Below are positions 34,242 through 43,457 of a stretch of DNA of 64,000 nt, one piece after another. The notes under the pieces were generated by a model. It worked only from the letters and a program-made list of their open reading frames with translations. It did no database searches and was not told the DNA's origin. The position numbers and the translations under genes are program-made. Position 1 is the stretch's first letter, and each line of letters opens with the position of its first letter. Source of the stretch: Paenibacillus sp. FSL R5-0341 (GTDB lineage: Bacteria; Bacillota; Bacilli; Paenibacillales; Paenibacillaceae); the NCBI RefSeq assembly GCF_037975235.1, contig NZ_CP150241.1, forward strand, positions 806,001-870,000. The letters are read 5' to 3'.

Positions 34242-35702
34242 ATGGAAAAAGAGCGCAGGAAGCGAGTGGTTATTGCTGGCGGTGGTATAACGGGATTAAG
34301 TGCAGCTTATTATGTTGATCAGTTGTGCAGAGCGCATGATGTGGCTGTGGATATTGTACTGGTGGAGAAAAGTGATCGATTCGGCGGACATGTACATACT
34401 GGAAAACGGGACGGATTTGTGATCGAACGGGGACCGGACTCTTTTCTTGCGCGCAAAACATCGATCATTGAACTCATGCAGGAACTCGGCATGGAAAATG
34501 AAATCGTCGGCACACGACCCGGGGTGTCGCACAGCTATATTGCATATCGGAATCAGCTGCATCCTATTCCGGATGGTTTTATGCTGGGTGTGCCGACAAA
34601 GTGGAAGCCGTTCATTACGACAAAGCTCTTGTCGGTACGAGGGAAAGTACGCGCTGCTGCAGATCTTGTTTTGCCAAGGAAACCTGGCGCGGAAGATGAA
34701 TCCCTGGGACAACTTTTACGCAGGCGATTGGGAGATGAAGTGCTGGAACAGATTGCGGAGCCGCTGCTGGCAGGCATCTACGCAGGTAATGCGGATGGGC
34801 TGAGTGTGCAAGCAACATTTCCTATGCTGCAAGAAACAGAACAAAAGCATCGAAGCCTCATTGTAGGCATGCTTGGTGTGAGTAAGAGCCGAAGCCCGAA
34901 GCAGCAGGCCACACGATCGCCCGGAACTGCGAATACGGCGAAGAAGAGCATGTTCCTAAGTGCACGTGGAGGACTGGAAGAGGTCGTAAACCATCTCGAA
35001 AAGGCGTTAACTTCCAGAGCACTCATGATAAAAAATACAGAAATATCAGGTGTTGTACAGGAAGAGAACAGTTACGTTGTTCATTTGGAAAATGGCACGA
35101 CGCTCCATGCAGATGCGATGGTGATCGCTACACCAGCCCATGTCGCAGCAAGGCTGCTACCACATGAGCGGATCGCCAATCTGCTGCGTTCCATCCCATA
35201 TGCGTCTGTGATGAACGTCGTGCTTGCTTATCGCGAGCAGGATGAGGGAATCTCCCTGAATGCGTCCGGCTTCGTCGTTCCTCGCAAGGAGGAGCGTACG
35301 GTTACTGCGTGCACTTGGACGTCGTCCAAATGGGAACATACGGCTCCGAAGGGGCATATCCTTTTACGCGCCTACGTGGGCAAATACGGTCGCGACCATA
35401 CGAACCAGCAGCTTTCGGACGACGAATTGATATCCAATGTACGTCGTGAATTGCAAGAAATGATGGGCATATCTGCACAGCCGATCTTTACCGAGGTGAA
35501 CCGTCTGCCGCTTTCCATGCCACAATATCAAGTAGGTCATTTGGAACGGATAGGGGAGCTTGAGGCAATGCTGGAGAATCTCATGCCAGGTGTTTATCTC
35601 GGCGGTGGCGGTTACCGGGGTATTGGAGTTCCAGACTGTATATCCCAAGGTAAAGATATGGCGAAGAAAGTATTGAGCAGGTTAATGGATGGTAGGATGT
35701 AG
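34242..35702 (+). CDS. hemG: protoporphyrinogen/coproporphyrinogen III oxidase
   Basis: 486 aa. The FAD dinucleotide fold is VVIAGGGITGLSAAYY (9-24) with LVEKSDRFGGHVHT. The substrate domain has DGFVIERGPDSFLARKTSI, and the C-terminus carries the second FAD motif GVYLGGGGYRGIGVPDCI. Gram-positives use this HemG/HemY (CgoX) type in the coproporphyrin-dependent heme branch. GGGAAGTG precedes the ATG. It is co-transcribed with the radical SAM gene; hemE and hemH are not in this window, so it stands apart from the usual hemEHY cluster. Confidence 0.9.
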   Translation: MEKERRKRVVIAGGGITGLSAAYYVDQLCRAHDVAVDIVLVEKSDRFGGHVHTGKRDGFVIERGPDSFLARKTSIIELMQELGMENEIVGTRPGVSHSYIAYRNQLHPIPDGFMLGVPTKWKPFITTKLLSVRGKVRAAADLVLPRKPGAEDESLGQLLRRRLGDEVLEQIAEPLLAGIYAGNADGLSVQATFPMLQETEQKHRSLIVGMLGVSKSRSPKQQATRSPGTANTAKKSMFLSARGGLEEVVNHLEKALTSRALMIKNTEISGVVQEENSYVVHLENGTTLHADAMVIATPAHVAARLLPHERIANLLRSIPYASVMNVVLAYREQDEGISLNASGFVVPRKEERTVTACTWTSSKWEHTAPKGHILLRAYVGKYGRDHTNQQLSDDELISNVRRELQEMMGISAQPIFTEVNRLPLSMPQYQVGHLERIGELEAMLENLMPGVYLGGGGYRGIGVPDCISQGKDMAKKVLSRLMDGRM

Positions 35703-35768
35703 GCTAAACATGTTGAATATGACGAATGTGTTGCACATGCAGTTATATGGTTTATCTGACTTAATCAT

Positions 35769-35812
35769 AATCGTCGCGGCTCCATGGAGTGGCGGCGATT
35801 GTGGTTTTTTTT
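35769..35812 (+). terminator. intrinsic terminator of the radical SAM-hemG operon
   Basis: AATCGTCGC and GCGGCGATT pair (one mismatch) with an inner CTCCATGGAG palindrome, followed by GTGG and eight Ts. Confidence 0.8.
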
Positions 35813-35951
35813 AACATGTCAGTGTGCAGGAAATAGGGGGTGTGAGTCGGTTCTAAATGTATGGCTGTTGTACAATTGTGATAAAATAAAGAGGTCCAAT
35901 TAAACATTAAATTATACATATAAATTTTATATTGAAAGGGGCTATCGCCTG

Positions 35952-36659
35952 ATGAACATGGAAGAGATTATGCAAGAGCTTGAAGCCCTCGGTAAAGAAC
36001 GAACGAAAAAAATCTACATCTCCAACGGTGCGCATGAACCGCTATTTGGTGTGGCAACCGGGGCGATGAAACCAATGGCGAAGCGGATCAAAAAGGATCA
36101 ACCTTTGGCGGAGCAATTATACGCGACAGGTAATTATGATGCGATGTACTTTGCGGGCGTGATTGCCGATCCCAAAGTGATGACGCCCGCCGATTTTGAT
36201 CGTTGGATCGATGCCGCTTATTTTTACATGATCTCTGACTTCATCGTTGCTGTGACGTTGGCTGAGACAGACATTGCGCAAGAGGTCGCCGATGCGTGGA
36301 TTGATAGTGGTGATGAACTGAGGATGTCAGCGGGATGGAGCTGTTACTGCTGGCTGCTTGGAAGCCGAAAGGATGCTGAGTTTTCTGAGAATAAACTGAT
36401 GGAGATGCTCGAACGCGTGAAAAAGACCATTCACGAATCTCCGGAACGAACAAAATATTCGATGAACAACTTCCTATATACCGTCGCGACATCCTATCAG
36501 CCGTTGCACGATCAGGCCGTGGAGACGGCTAAGATCGTTGGCCCTGTTGAAGTAAATAAGGACAAGCCCAAGAGCAAGTTGTTGAATGCCTCCGAGAATA
36601 TCCAAAAGGCAGTGGATGCAGGGCGGACTGGGTTCAAGCGCAAATATGTAAGATGTTAA
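35952..36659 (+). CDS. AlkD-family DNA alkylation repair protein
   Basis: 235 aa of HEAT-like helices; GAAAGGGG before the ATG. The start MNMEEIMQELEALGKERTKK, then AVTLAETDIAQEVADAWIDS and RMSAGWSCYCWLLGSRKDAE, resemble AlkD-related HEAT-like DNA glycosylases, which remove positively charged alkyl purines without base flipping. This branch differs from canonical B. cereus AlkD, and I do not see all the active-site Trp and Asp residues with certainty. It is the second HEAT-like alkylation-repair protein in this window. Confidence 0.75.
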   Translation: MNMEEIMQELEALGKERTKKIYISNGAHEPLFGVATGAMKPMAKRIKKDQPLAEQLYATGNYDAMYFAGVIADPKVMTPADFDRWIDAAYFYMISDFIVAVTLAETDIAQEVADAWIDSGDELRMSAGWSCYCWLLGSRKDAEFSENKLMEMLERVKKTIHESPERTKYSMNNFLYTVATSYQPLHDQAVETAKIVGPVEVNKDKPKSKLLNASENIQKAVDAGRTGFKRKYVRC

Positions 36660-36719
36660 TAGTAATCGCTGTAATAGTTTAAAACATCAGGAGATGTAAC
36701 ACATACAGGAGGTGCTCGT

Positions 36720-36758
36720 ATGAATGTAGAGAGTGTCTCCCTTTTTGTGTTGTTGTGA
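36720..36758 (+). CDS. 12-aa micro-ORF with ideal ribosome site
   Basis: MNVESVSLFVLL then stop, with AGGAGGTGCTCGT directly before the ATG. It could be a leader peptide or a start remnant. It overlaps a GGAGA ... TCTCC pairing (36690-36740) followed by CTTTTT that may end the AlkD gene. Very short. Confidence 0.25.
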   Translation: MNVESVSLFVLL

Positions 36759-36883
36759 ATATCACGTGTACTTGGGTAACTGAAATCTAGTAACCGTCAA
36801 GCAACAAGTTAGTCAACAAATTCTCTGTCGATCCTTTATACTAATAAAGCCAGAAACATATCTAAGGAGTTGCCAAATCCAAT

Positions 36884-38065
36884 ATGAATAAAAAAGAAGT
36901 CGCGCATATACGCAAGCAATTTAAACTCGATCACGATCTACTGAATATTTACGATATTCTCAACGTGTATATCACGAAGGAAACGAACGAAGTCTATCAC
37001 TGGGAGCGTCATCCGTTTGAACTGGTGGATCGAGAAAAGCAGGAGCTGTACATGGGCAATTTCAAAAAGCTGCTGACAGGCGACTTGGATCAGAAGTTGT
37101 TCGAACTGAAGTTCCAGGAAGCGGCGGAGGACCCGGCACAGGTACTGCTTCACCAGGCGCTGGTAACAGGTGATCCGGATGAGTGGCAGGATCTGATGCT
37201 GCTGCTCGTGGATCGAATGTTGGTGGATACGAAGTTTGAGCGGGATATGGTAGCTACGTTCGTGCGTGGACAGTATTATCTGCCGACCAAGGCTAGAAAC
37301 GAAGCCACGGAAGAGAGTGAGAAGAATGAGGTGTTCGCCCATCCGTTCATTCTGTGCAGCGTAAATTCCACGGAGAAGCAGCGGAAGACGCTCTTGTTTG
37401 ATTACGTGGAGAGAGAATTCAAATATAACATTATTGTCGATCCGATTATCAAATTAAGCACGCCAGAGCAAGGGTTCCTCTACCCTAGCGTGACGGACAA
37501 CTACTCTGATGTGAATCGTGTTCTATATTGTACAGGGAAATCCAATTTCCCGGATCCGCATTTTGTTGAAAATGTATTGAATGGAGAAAGATCCGTAACC
37601 GCATTGGAAGAACGGGCGATTTTCGAAGATATCGTTAAGGAAGTAGCCGGTGAACAGCTCGATTCAGCCACCATTGCTCATGTGTACGAGGAGATCAACC
37701 GAGTCATCGAAATTAACGAAGAGTCCCATGAGGAAGAACCTCCGAAACTGGATTATAAAGATCTGGAACGTGTACTGACCGCAAGCGGTATAGAGGATCT
37801 GACGACGGAGAAAGTGGAACGTGCCTTCGAAACGATTGTGGACAACAAGAATTATGAAATGAAGGCGACTAGTGTTATGCCGAAGTTCACGTCCAAGTCT
37901 ATTAAGATTGAAACCAAGGTTGCTACGATTTCGGTTAGCCCGCAAGACCTGAGATATGTGAAACAGGTGAACTATCAAGGCAGACGTTGCATCATGATTG
38001 AAGTGGACGAAGATGTCGTGATTGAAGGGTTTACCCTTAATACAGAAAAACTTATAAATGAATGA
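36884..38065 (+). CDS. DUF4317-family protein
   Basis: 393 aa. The opening MNKKEVAHIRKQFKLDHDLL, then EVYHWERHPFELVDREKQEL, is the signature of DUF4317, found in Firmicutes. The rest is mixed alpha/beta with no membrane segment. A C-terminal strand-rich part (IKIETKVATISVSPQDLRYV, then RCIMIEVDEDVVIEGF) looks like a small domain. AAGGAG lies rather far (14 nt) from ATG. The function of the family is unknown. A symmetrical hairpin at 38151 separates it from the converging response regulator. Confidence 0.82.
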   Translation: MNKKEVAHIRKQFKLDHDLLNIYDILNVYITKETNEVYHWERHPFELVDREKQELYMGNFKKLLTGDLDQKLFELKFQEAAEDPAQVLLHQALVTGDPDEWQDLMLLLVDRMLVDTKFERDMVATFVRGQYYLPTKARNEATEESEKNEVFAHPFILCSVNSTEKQRKTLLFDYVEREFKYNIIVDPIIKLSTPEQGFLYPSVTDNYSDVNRVLYCTGKSNFPDPHFVENVLNGERSVTALEERAIFEDIVKEVAGEQLDSATIAHVYEEINRVIEINEESHEEEPPKLDYKDLERVLTASGIEDLTTEKVERAFETIVDNKNYEMKATSVMPKFTSKSIKIETKVATISVSPQDLRYVKQVNYQGRRCIMIEVDEDVVIEGFTLNTEKLINE

Positions 38066-38150
38066 TTGATTCTAGACCATGATGATGTAAAATCATCGGA
38101 CAAGGACGAACGAGCGTCCAACTATTGCAAATAGCCCAAGCCTAAAGCAA

Positions 38151-38209
38151 GACTGAGCTGCTCCCTGTCATAGTAGATCGTAAAAGACTATGATGGGAAC
38201 AGTTCAGTA
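38151..38209. terminator. long hairpin between convergent genes
   Basis: ACTGAGCTGCTCCC-TCATAGT pairs with ACTATGA-GGGAACAGTTCAGT. It is symmetrical but lacks a T run, so it may end or stabilise both transcripts. Confidence 0.6.
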
Positions 38210-38236
38210 TGCCAGCGCATGGGCTTATTTGCTGTT

Positions 38237-39355
38237 TCATGATTGACGAAGTAGTTGTTTGATATCCGCTGCCGGACTGGAGCCGAGCTCCTCTTTGAGC
38301 AATTCCTCCAGCACCAGATATTGTCGCTGCGCTTCGGTTCTTCGTCCAAGCGACAGATAGAGCAGGATGATCTCGCGATGAATATCTTCCCGAATCGAAT
38401 CAATCTGGAGGATACGTTCAAAATAATACAGCGCTCGTAACGGCTCGCCTGCCTTCGCGTGATAGTGGGCAGCAGTTTCCATCGTCGTGATGAAATCCAG
38501 CTCCAGCTGTCTGGACCACGCGAAAGCCCACTCATAATGCCTTCCTTTCAGAAGTTCACCCGTATATAACGTGTCCATACGCTCGAAGAGATCGGGTCGA
38601 TGTGCCGAGGCCTGACGCATCTGCCGGAACAAAGTCTCGAACTCGTACAGATCGCAGTCAATCGCTTCCCGGTCGATCCGGATACCGTTCCGGTCCTTGA
38701 GTATGATCGGCACGTCACTGTTATCGCCGATGGCACGCCGCACATAGTACAATGTGGAATTGATGTTCGTCCAGGCCTTCTGCGGACTGAGATCCTTCCA
38801 CAACGTATCGGCCAAGGCATCTCGGGTGGTTGATTTGGTATACAGCAAGAATGCCAGCAATTCTTCCGTCTTGGGCGTTCTAAGCTTGATGGGACTGTCT
38901 GCTCCGGCTCCGCCGAACACGGTGAATTCACCGAACAGACGAACATTCAGCTTGGGTGCAGGAGTCGTCGGTTCGGAAGGGGCGACGGACTTGTGAAGCT
39001 TTTCCTGCAACCGCTTAATGCTACGGTTCAGTCGCTCAGCCGTGACGGGCTTGATGACGTAATCGATCACCTCTTTGTCGAAGGCCTGCACCGCATATTC
39101 CTCATATCCGGTCACCAGCACAATGGAGAGCGAAGGGTGATGCTTGCGCAATTCACCAATGAGGTGCATACCCGAGATACGAGGCATCGTAATGTCCAGA
39201 AAGGCCGCATCAAAGCTATTTTCCGCCGCATATTCGCAGGCTTCCTCCGGGTCGTGAAATGCGCGAGACACCTCAACTTCTCCACTTTCTGTCAAAATGC
39301 GATTCAGTCGCTTCAGCGACAAATCCTCATCATCCACGATGATGACTTTCATCAT
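38237..39355 (-). CDS. response regulator with REC, winged-helix and BTAD domains
   Basis: 372 aa. REC about 1-125: acidic pocket VDDE, phospho-acceptor Asp54 (AFLDITM), conserved Thr in VTGYEEYAVQAFD and Lys102 in YVIKPV. An OmpR-like DNA-binding domain spans about 135-230 (NVRLFGEFTVFGG, ELLAFLLYTKSTTRDALADT). A BTAD helical domain spans about 240-372. This SARP-like layout is common in Paenibacillus regulators. Its ATG overlaps the kinase stop by 4 nt (ATGA), so the two are translationally coupled. It most likely controls the divergent protease and giant-protein operon. Confidence 0.9.
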   Translation of the reverse strand: MMKVIIVDDEDLSLKRLNRILTESGEVEVSRAFHDPEEACEYAAENSFDAAFLDITMPRISGMHLIGELRKHHPSLSIVLVTGYEEYAVQAFDKEVIDYVIKPVTAERLNRSIKRLQEKLHKSVAPSEPTTPAPKLNVRLFGEFTVFGGAGADSPIKLRTPKTEELLAFLLYTKSTTRDALADTLWKDLSPQKAWTNINSTLYYVRRAIGDNSDVPIILKDRNGIRIDREAIDCDLYEFETLFRQMRQASAHRPDLFERMDTLYTGELLKGRHYEWAFAWSRQLELDFITTMETAAHYHAKAGEPLRALYYFERILQIDSIREDIHREIILLYLSLGRRTEAQRQYLVLEELLKEELGSSPAADIKQLLRQS

Positions 39356-42300
39356 GTTTCGTAACCCCCGTTCCCATCTGTGCTTAGACGTTGATTTGGA
39401 AGATCAAATGTAATCCGCGTTCCCTCGCCGTCCAGACTTTCCATCTGAAGGTGTCTGCCATACAGCAGGTTCAACCGGCTGGAGATATTCCATAGTCCCA
39501 CGCCGTTACTGCCATCGGTGGATTGCCGAATTTCATCCATCCGTTCCCTGGTTATGCCAATTCCGTTGTCCTCAATGGTGAAGCGTGTTTCCGTCTCATT
39601 CAGATTACGTATAGACAACATGACGCGGCCCCCGTGAATGCTGGACATCAGGCCATGCCGAATCGCATTTTCAATCAGAGGCTGTAACGTGAGGGGTGGA
39701 ATGTCCATGTTCCGGTTCACGTCCGCATCCACGTCGATGATGACCTCCAACCGTGGGCCAAAGCGAGCTTGTTCAATGGCTACATAGGCCTCGATCATCT
39801 CCAATTCGTTCATCAGGCTAGTTTTGGAGTCCAGATGTTTAAAGTGCACACTACGTCGTAAGTAACTCGATAATTGCAAAATCAATTGTTCTGCCCTGTT
39901 CGGCGCATCCACACACAATTCGGCAATGGCATTCAGGGCGTTATATAGAAAGTGAGGGTTCATCTGTGATCGCAAAAAGGATATTTCGGCATCTCGCGCA
40001 GCTTGAACGGATGTTTTCATCCGGGTCAAACCGCCGATCCGGGCCAGCAATTCCTCCGATTCGAACGGTTTGGATACAAAATCATTGGCCCCTTTCTCCA
40101 AGGCCAGCTTCAACTGATGGTCTTTGTTACTTGCCGTCAGCATGAGTACGGGCAGTTCGGAAGGGGAGTAGCGCTCCCTGATCCGTTCCAGCAATTCGTA
40201 ACCCGACATGTCAGGCATCATGATATCAGCAATGACAAGATGCACGGTAGGTAGCTTGTCCAGCAGATCCAGTACCGAAGGTGAGCGTGCAGTGACCGCA
40301 TAACTGTATCCTTCCAGCTTCAAGAGATTAACAATAGTCTGCAAATTAGCCGAATCGTCGTCCACGACGATGATCCATTCGTCTTTATTTCCTTTCACAA
40401 TCGTTGGTTCTTCGAACCGGAACAGCCGTTTACCAGGACTTGTAGGAGCTATGGCGAGTGGCATAACGTTGGATCGCTTCTCTCCTTTGCCATCCGCCAG
40501 CGGGAAGGTCAGGATGAACGTGGCACCTATACCGGGTACCGATTCCGCATGAATAGTTCCGCCATGCAGCTCAACCAGCTTGCGCGTAATGCTTAGGCCT
40601 AGACCGGTGCCTCCGGCAACCACTGGTCCCGTATCTGCTTCCTGCTCGAACGGAAGGAAGATATGCTCCAGTTTATCCGTACCAATGCCACGGCCAGTAT
40701 CTACAATGCGTAATTCCGCTTTGCCTTGAACTACTGTAGCACTAATGCTTACGGTGCCACGTTCCGTGAATTTGATGGCATTACCGATCAGATTATGCAA
40801 AATCTGAATCAGTCGGTTGCCGTCCGCATAGATCGGCGGGAAATGCGCCGGGATACGGTTGATAAGCTCCACCTTTTTCGCGCCAAGCAGGAAGGAATGC
40901 ATACGCATGACCGATTCGACAAACGAATACAGATCGGTCGAAGACCGGTGGAGCGGGATGTCGCCATGTTTCATTTTCGAATAATCCAGCAATTCATCTA
41001 CCAGATAAGTTAATCGTCGGCCGCTTCCCGTCACGATCGCCAGATTGTGCGCCTGTTCGTCGGTAAGTGGACCTTCGGCGCCTTTGAGCAGGCTTTCACT
41101 GATATTTACAATCGCGTTCAGCGGTGTTTTGAGCTCGTGCGAGGTATTGGACAGAAAGTCGTCCTTCACCTTGTCCAGCAAGAGCAACTGATCTTTGAGA
41201 GTGCGGACCGTACGATAGGCCTCGAAGAACCGAAGCACCGCCAGAAACAGCATCAGGATGCTGAACAGGACAATGGAAGCCTGCCCGATGTTCATGTTTT
41301 CCTTGAGCGAGATCGAGAAGAGATTAATGTCCAGACAGTACAGCATGATGCTTAAGAGAGCCGCATACCACAAGAAAGTAGACAGCCGTTCGCCCGTCTC
41401 ACTGGTTAGGAACTGTGATGCGCATTGATACAGCAACCAGAGCAGCAGCAACGTGTACATAACGACAACATAAGGTGCAGCAATCCCATAGACGGAAATA
41501 GGCAGAAGCGCGACCATGCATAAGTAAGCTCCGAAGATGATCAGAATCACTGCCGTGAGCATACCTGACAGGATACCTGTTTTGAATCGATAGAAGTAAA
41601 AGGTCAACAGACCCAGACATGCCACGGAGCAGAAATCTTTTAATTTATAGAGTGTGCTAAAGGGGATTTCCGTGCCCACAAGGGACAGCACACGTTCACT
41701 GATCATGCCGTTATAGAGGGCATACAGCAGACAGATTAGACCAAGCAGCAGCAGGGAATCATCTCTGTTTCGGTAGAGTGCAGACCCCAGGTAACTGATG
41801 AGGAATATGATCGAAATGGTAGCCAGTACAGCCAGTGTGCCGAATTCGATAGCTGTGCTGGTTTGATGTTTTTTCAGCATGGCCGCTTGTTCGCCGAAAA
41901 AGAGTGGACCTGGAATGCCAGAGTCCGTGTAATCGTAATTAGCCACCCGAATCAAAATCTCAATGTCACCGCCGTGATAGGGGAAAAAGCCAATCTGGGG
42001 GGAGTTGCCTGGGCGGTAACCCGCAGATTTTGCCACGGCATGCCCATCTTCCAGCAGCTTATTGCCATTGATGTAGATTTCGCTGGCAAAACGAATATTC
42101 ATTTTTTTGATCGCCAGCGTTCCCTTAATAGGTGCATTACGCAGCACTAGTCGATACGTGGCGTAGCCATGGGTAGGTAATCGTTCTCCACCCACTTCAA
42201 GACGATTCCAGGAGCCGGGAACGGTTGCATAGGTATCGGGTGCTTTCGTTGGACCAGCCTGACTCAGAGGTGTAGATTCGTCAGGAAGCAATCGCTCCCA

Positions 42301-42483
42301 GTAAAATTCCCACTCCCCGTCCAGCTTGATCCGCTCGTCCTGTTCAGGATTCCAAGCCGAGAGGTCCAGGACACCTTGACGAGCATGAAGCGCCGCAGAT
42401 TGTGGTTCTCTGATCGTTGACAGGAGCAGTACGGTAATGGCAAGTATAACAGTCAGGACAACGCCTGAAATTTTTAATAACAC
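39352..42483 (-). CDS. hybrid sensor histidine kinase, 7TMR-DISM with two kinase modules
   Basis: About 1043 aa from GTG 42483, with AAAGGAG 9 nt upstream. One N-terminal helix; an extracellular 7TMR-DISMED2-like domain at about 60-200 (GEWEFYWERLL, PGSWNRLEVGGERLPTHGYA); seven helices at about 212-422; HisKA with His449 (NTSHELKTPLNAI); HATPase 535-665; REC at about 700-820 with Asp753 (LVIADIMMPDMSG). Then a second, LytS-type kinase with His844 (SQMNPHFLYNALNAI) and a HATPase with LIENAIRHGL and GVGLWNISSRL. Two phospho-histidine sites plus REC allow an internal relay. Carbohydrate-like DISMED2 suggests an envelope or sugar ligand. Confidence 0.9.
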   Translation of the reverse strand: MLLKISGVVLTVILAITVLLLSTIREPQSAALHARQGVLDLSAWNPEQDERIKLDGEWEFYWERLLPDESTPLSQAGPTKAPDTYATVPGSWNRLEVGGERLPTHGYATYRLVLRNAPIKGTLAIKKMNIRFASEIYINGNKLLEDGHAVAKSAGYRPGNSPQIGFFPYHGGDIEILIRVANYDYTDSGIPGPLFFGEQAAMLKKHQTSTAIEFGTLAVLATISIIFLISYLGSALYRNRDDSLLLLGLICLLYALYNGMISERVLSLVGTEIPFSTLYKLKDFCSVACLGLLTFYFYRFKTGILSGMLTAVILIIFGAYLCMVALLPISVYGIAAPYVVVMYTLLLLWLLYQCASQFLTSETGERLSTFLWYAALLSIMLYCLDINLFSISLKENMNIGQASIVLFSILMLFLAVLRFFEAYRTVRTLKDQLLLLDKVKDDFLSNTSHELKTPLNAIVNISESLLKGAEGPLTDEQAHNLAIVTGSGRRLTYLVDELLDYSKMKHGDIPLHRSSTDLYSFVESVMRMHSFLLGAKKVELINRIPAHFPPIYADGNRLIQILHNLIGNAIKFTERGTVSISATVVQGKAELRIVDTGRGIGTDKLEHIFLPFEQEADTGPVVAGGTGLGLSITRKLVELHGGTIHAESVPGIGATFILTFPLADGKGEKRSNVMPLAIAPTSPGKRLFRFEEPTIVKGNKDEWIIVVDDDSANLQTIVNLLKLEGYSYAVTARSPSVLDLLDKLPTVHLVIADIMMPDMSGYELLERIRERYSPSELPVLMLTASNKDHQLKLALEKGANDFVSKPFESEELLARIGGLTRMKTSVQAARDAEISFLRSQMNPHFLYNALNAIAELCVDAPNRAEQLILQLSSYLRRSVHFKHLDSKTSLMNELEMIEAYVAIEQARFGPRLEVIIDVDADVNRNMDIPPLTLQPLIENAIRHGLMSSIHGGRVMLSIRNLNETETRFTIEDNGIGITRERMDEIRQSTDGSNGVGLWNISSRLNLLYGRHLQMESLDGEGTRITFDLPNQRLSTDGNGGYET

Positions 42484-42612
42484 GAAATGCTGCTCCTTTA
42501 GAGTTGGTTTCAAACCTTCGATAGATTCAAACAAAATCTCTTGTATTCTATCGGCATTGTAGCGAATATCTCCGGGGGGCGCAATCACATTTCGACAAAT
42601 TTCTTCTGTTTA

Positions 42613-42640
42613 TTGCTTGTTTATTGTGATCCATTATAAT
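42613..42640 (+). promoter_or_regulatory. promoter of the protease and giant-protein operon
   Basis: TTGCTT (42613-42618), a 16-nt spacer and a perfect TATAAT (42635-42640), 85 nt before the protease start. It lies in the region shared with the divergent kinase gene, where the regulator probably binds. Confidence 0.6.
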
Positions 42641-42725
42641 GCGGAAGCAAGATATGTCGAACGGACGCAGAAAAAGCATCGAAAGACCTATCTTTGCGCG
42701 ACTATGGGCTGATGGAGTTGAGAAA

Positions 42726-43436
42726 ATGGAGAGAAGCATCACATCTTGGCGTTTGCGGCGGCGGATGATTGGCATTTTGGCTGTACTGATTGCTGTGGCA
42801 TGTCTGAATGGGTATACGGGTTCATCTGTCGCGAAAGCGGCTGGGACCGGACAAGTGGCTGTATCGGGAGCTGAAAAAGTGTATCAATCCGCGGCGCAAG
42901 CTGTCTTTTACTTGAAAGCGTATCGTAAGGACGGAACGCTTAAAACGGTAGGTACCGGTTTTCTGATCGGTGATGGTAAAGCACTTACAGCAGCCCATGT
43001 TGTGAAGGACGGGGTTACTTTCGAAGCGGTATTTGAAGATGGTTCCATCCAAAAGATAACGGTTCTGAGCGCTGACACGGAAACCGATGTGGCTATGTTG
43101 TCTGTGCAGAATAGCAAAAAACGTCCGGTACTTACCCTGTCAGGGGACAAGCAGCCTGCAAGATATGGGCAACGATCGTTCGCCATCGGATATCCGCTGA
43201 AGGATGGCAAGATCATTACGGAGGGCATCGTGAATGCACCAACCGCTGAGGTGAACGATGTCATTCGCTTGCTGACTTCCGCGCAGGTGTCTGCGGGCAT
43301 GTCGGGTGGTCCTTTGTTAAACGAAGAAGGTCGCGTGATCGGCTTAATCTCCGGTTCGTTCCGGACAATGAATGGCATTCATATCTGTGTAACGATCGAA
43401 GATATTCGCAAGCTGATGAAGAAGTCGAATACATAA
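42726..43436 (+). CDS. S1C/HtrA-like trypsin-fold serine protease, exported
   Basis: 236 aa from ATG 42726, with GGAG 8 nt upstream. An N-terminal helix MIGILAVLIAVACLNG (13-28) with AKAAG after it is a signal peptide or anchor. The triad is His91 (LTAAHVV), Asp121 (ETDVAML) and Ser193 (SAGMSGGPLL). Other HtrA-like landmarks are GTGFLIGDGKALTAAH and FAIGYPL. There is no PDZ domain and it is shorter than HtrA, so a minimal S1C protease. First gene of a three-gene operon with gaps of 21 nt; it may process or control quality of the two giant proteins. Confidence 0.85.
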   Translation: MERSITSWRLRRRMIGILAVLIAVACLNGYTGSSVAKAAGTGQVAVSGAEKVYQSAAQAVFYLKAYRKDGTLKTVGTGFLIGDGKALTAAHVVKDGVTFEAVFEDGSIQKITVLSADTETDVAMLSVQNSKKRPVLTLSGDKQPARYGQRSFAIGYPLKDGKIITEGIVNAPTAEVNDVIRLLTSAQVSAGMSGGPLLNEEGRVIGLISGSFRTMNGIHICVTIEDIRKLMKKSNT

Positions 43437-43457
43437 CGGGAAAAAGGGGAATCTCGC

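Noticed and set aside
42639..42725. Upstream extension of the protease reading frame
   Set aside because: It starts at the end of the promoter -10 and lacks a ribosome site; ATG 42726 has one.
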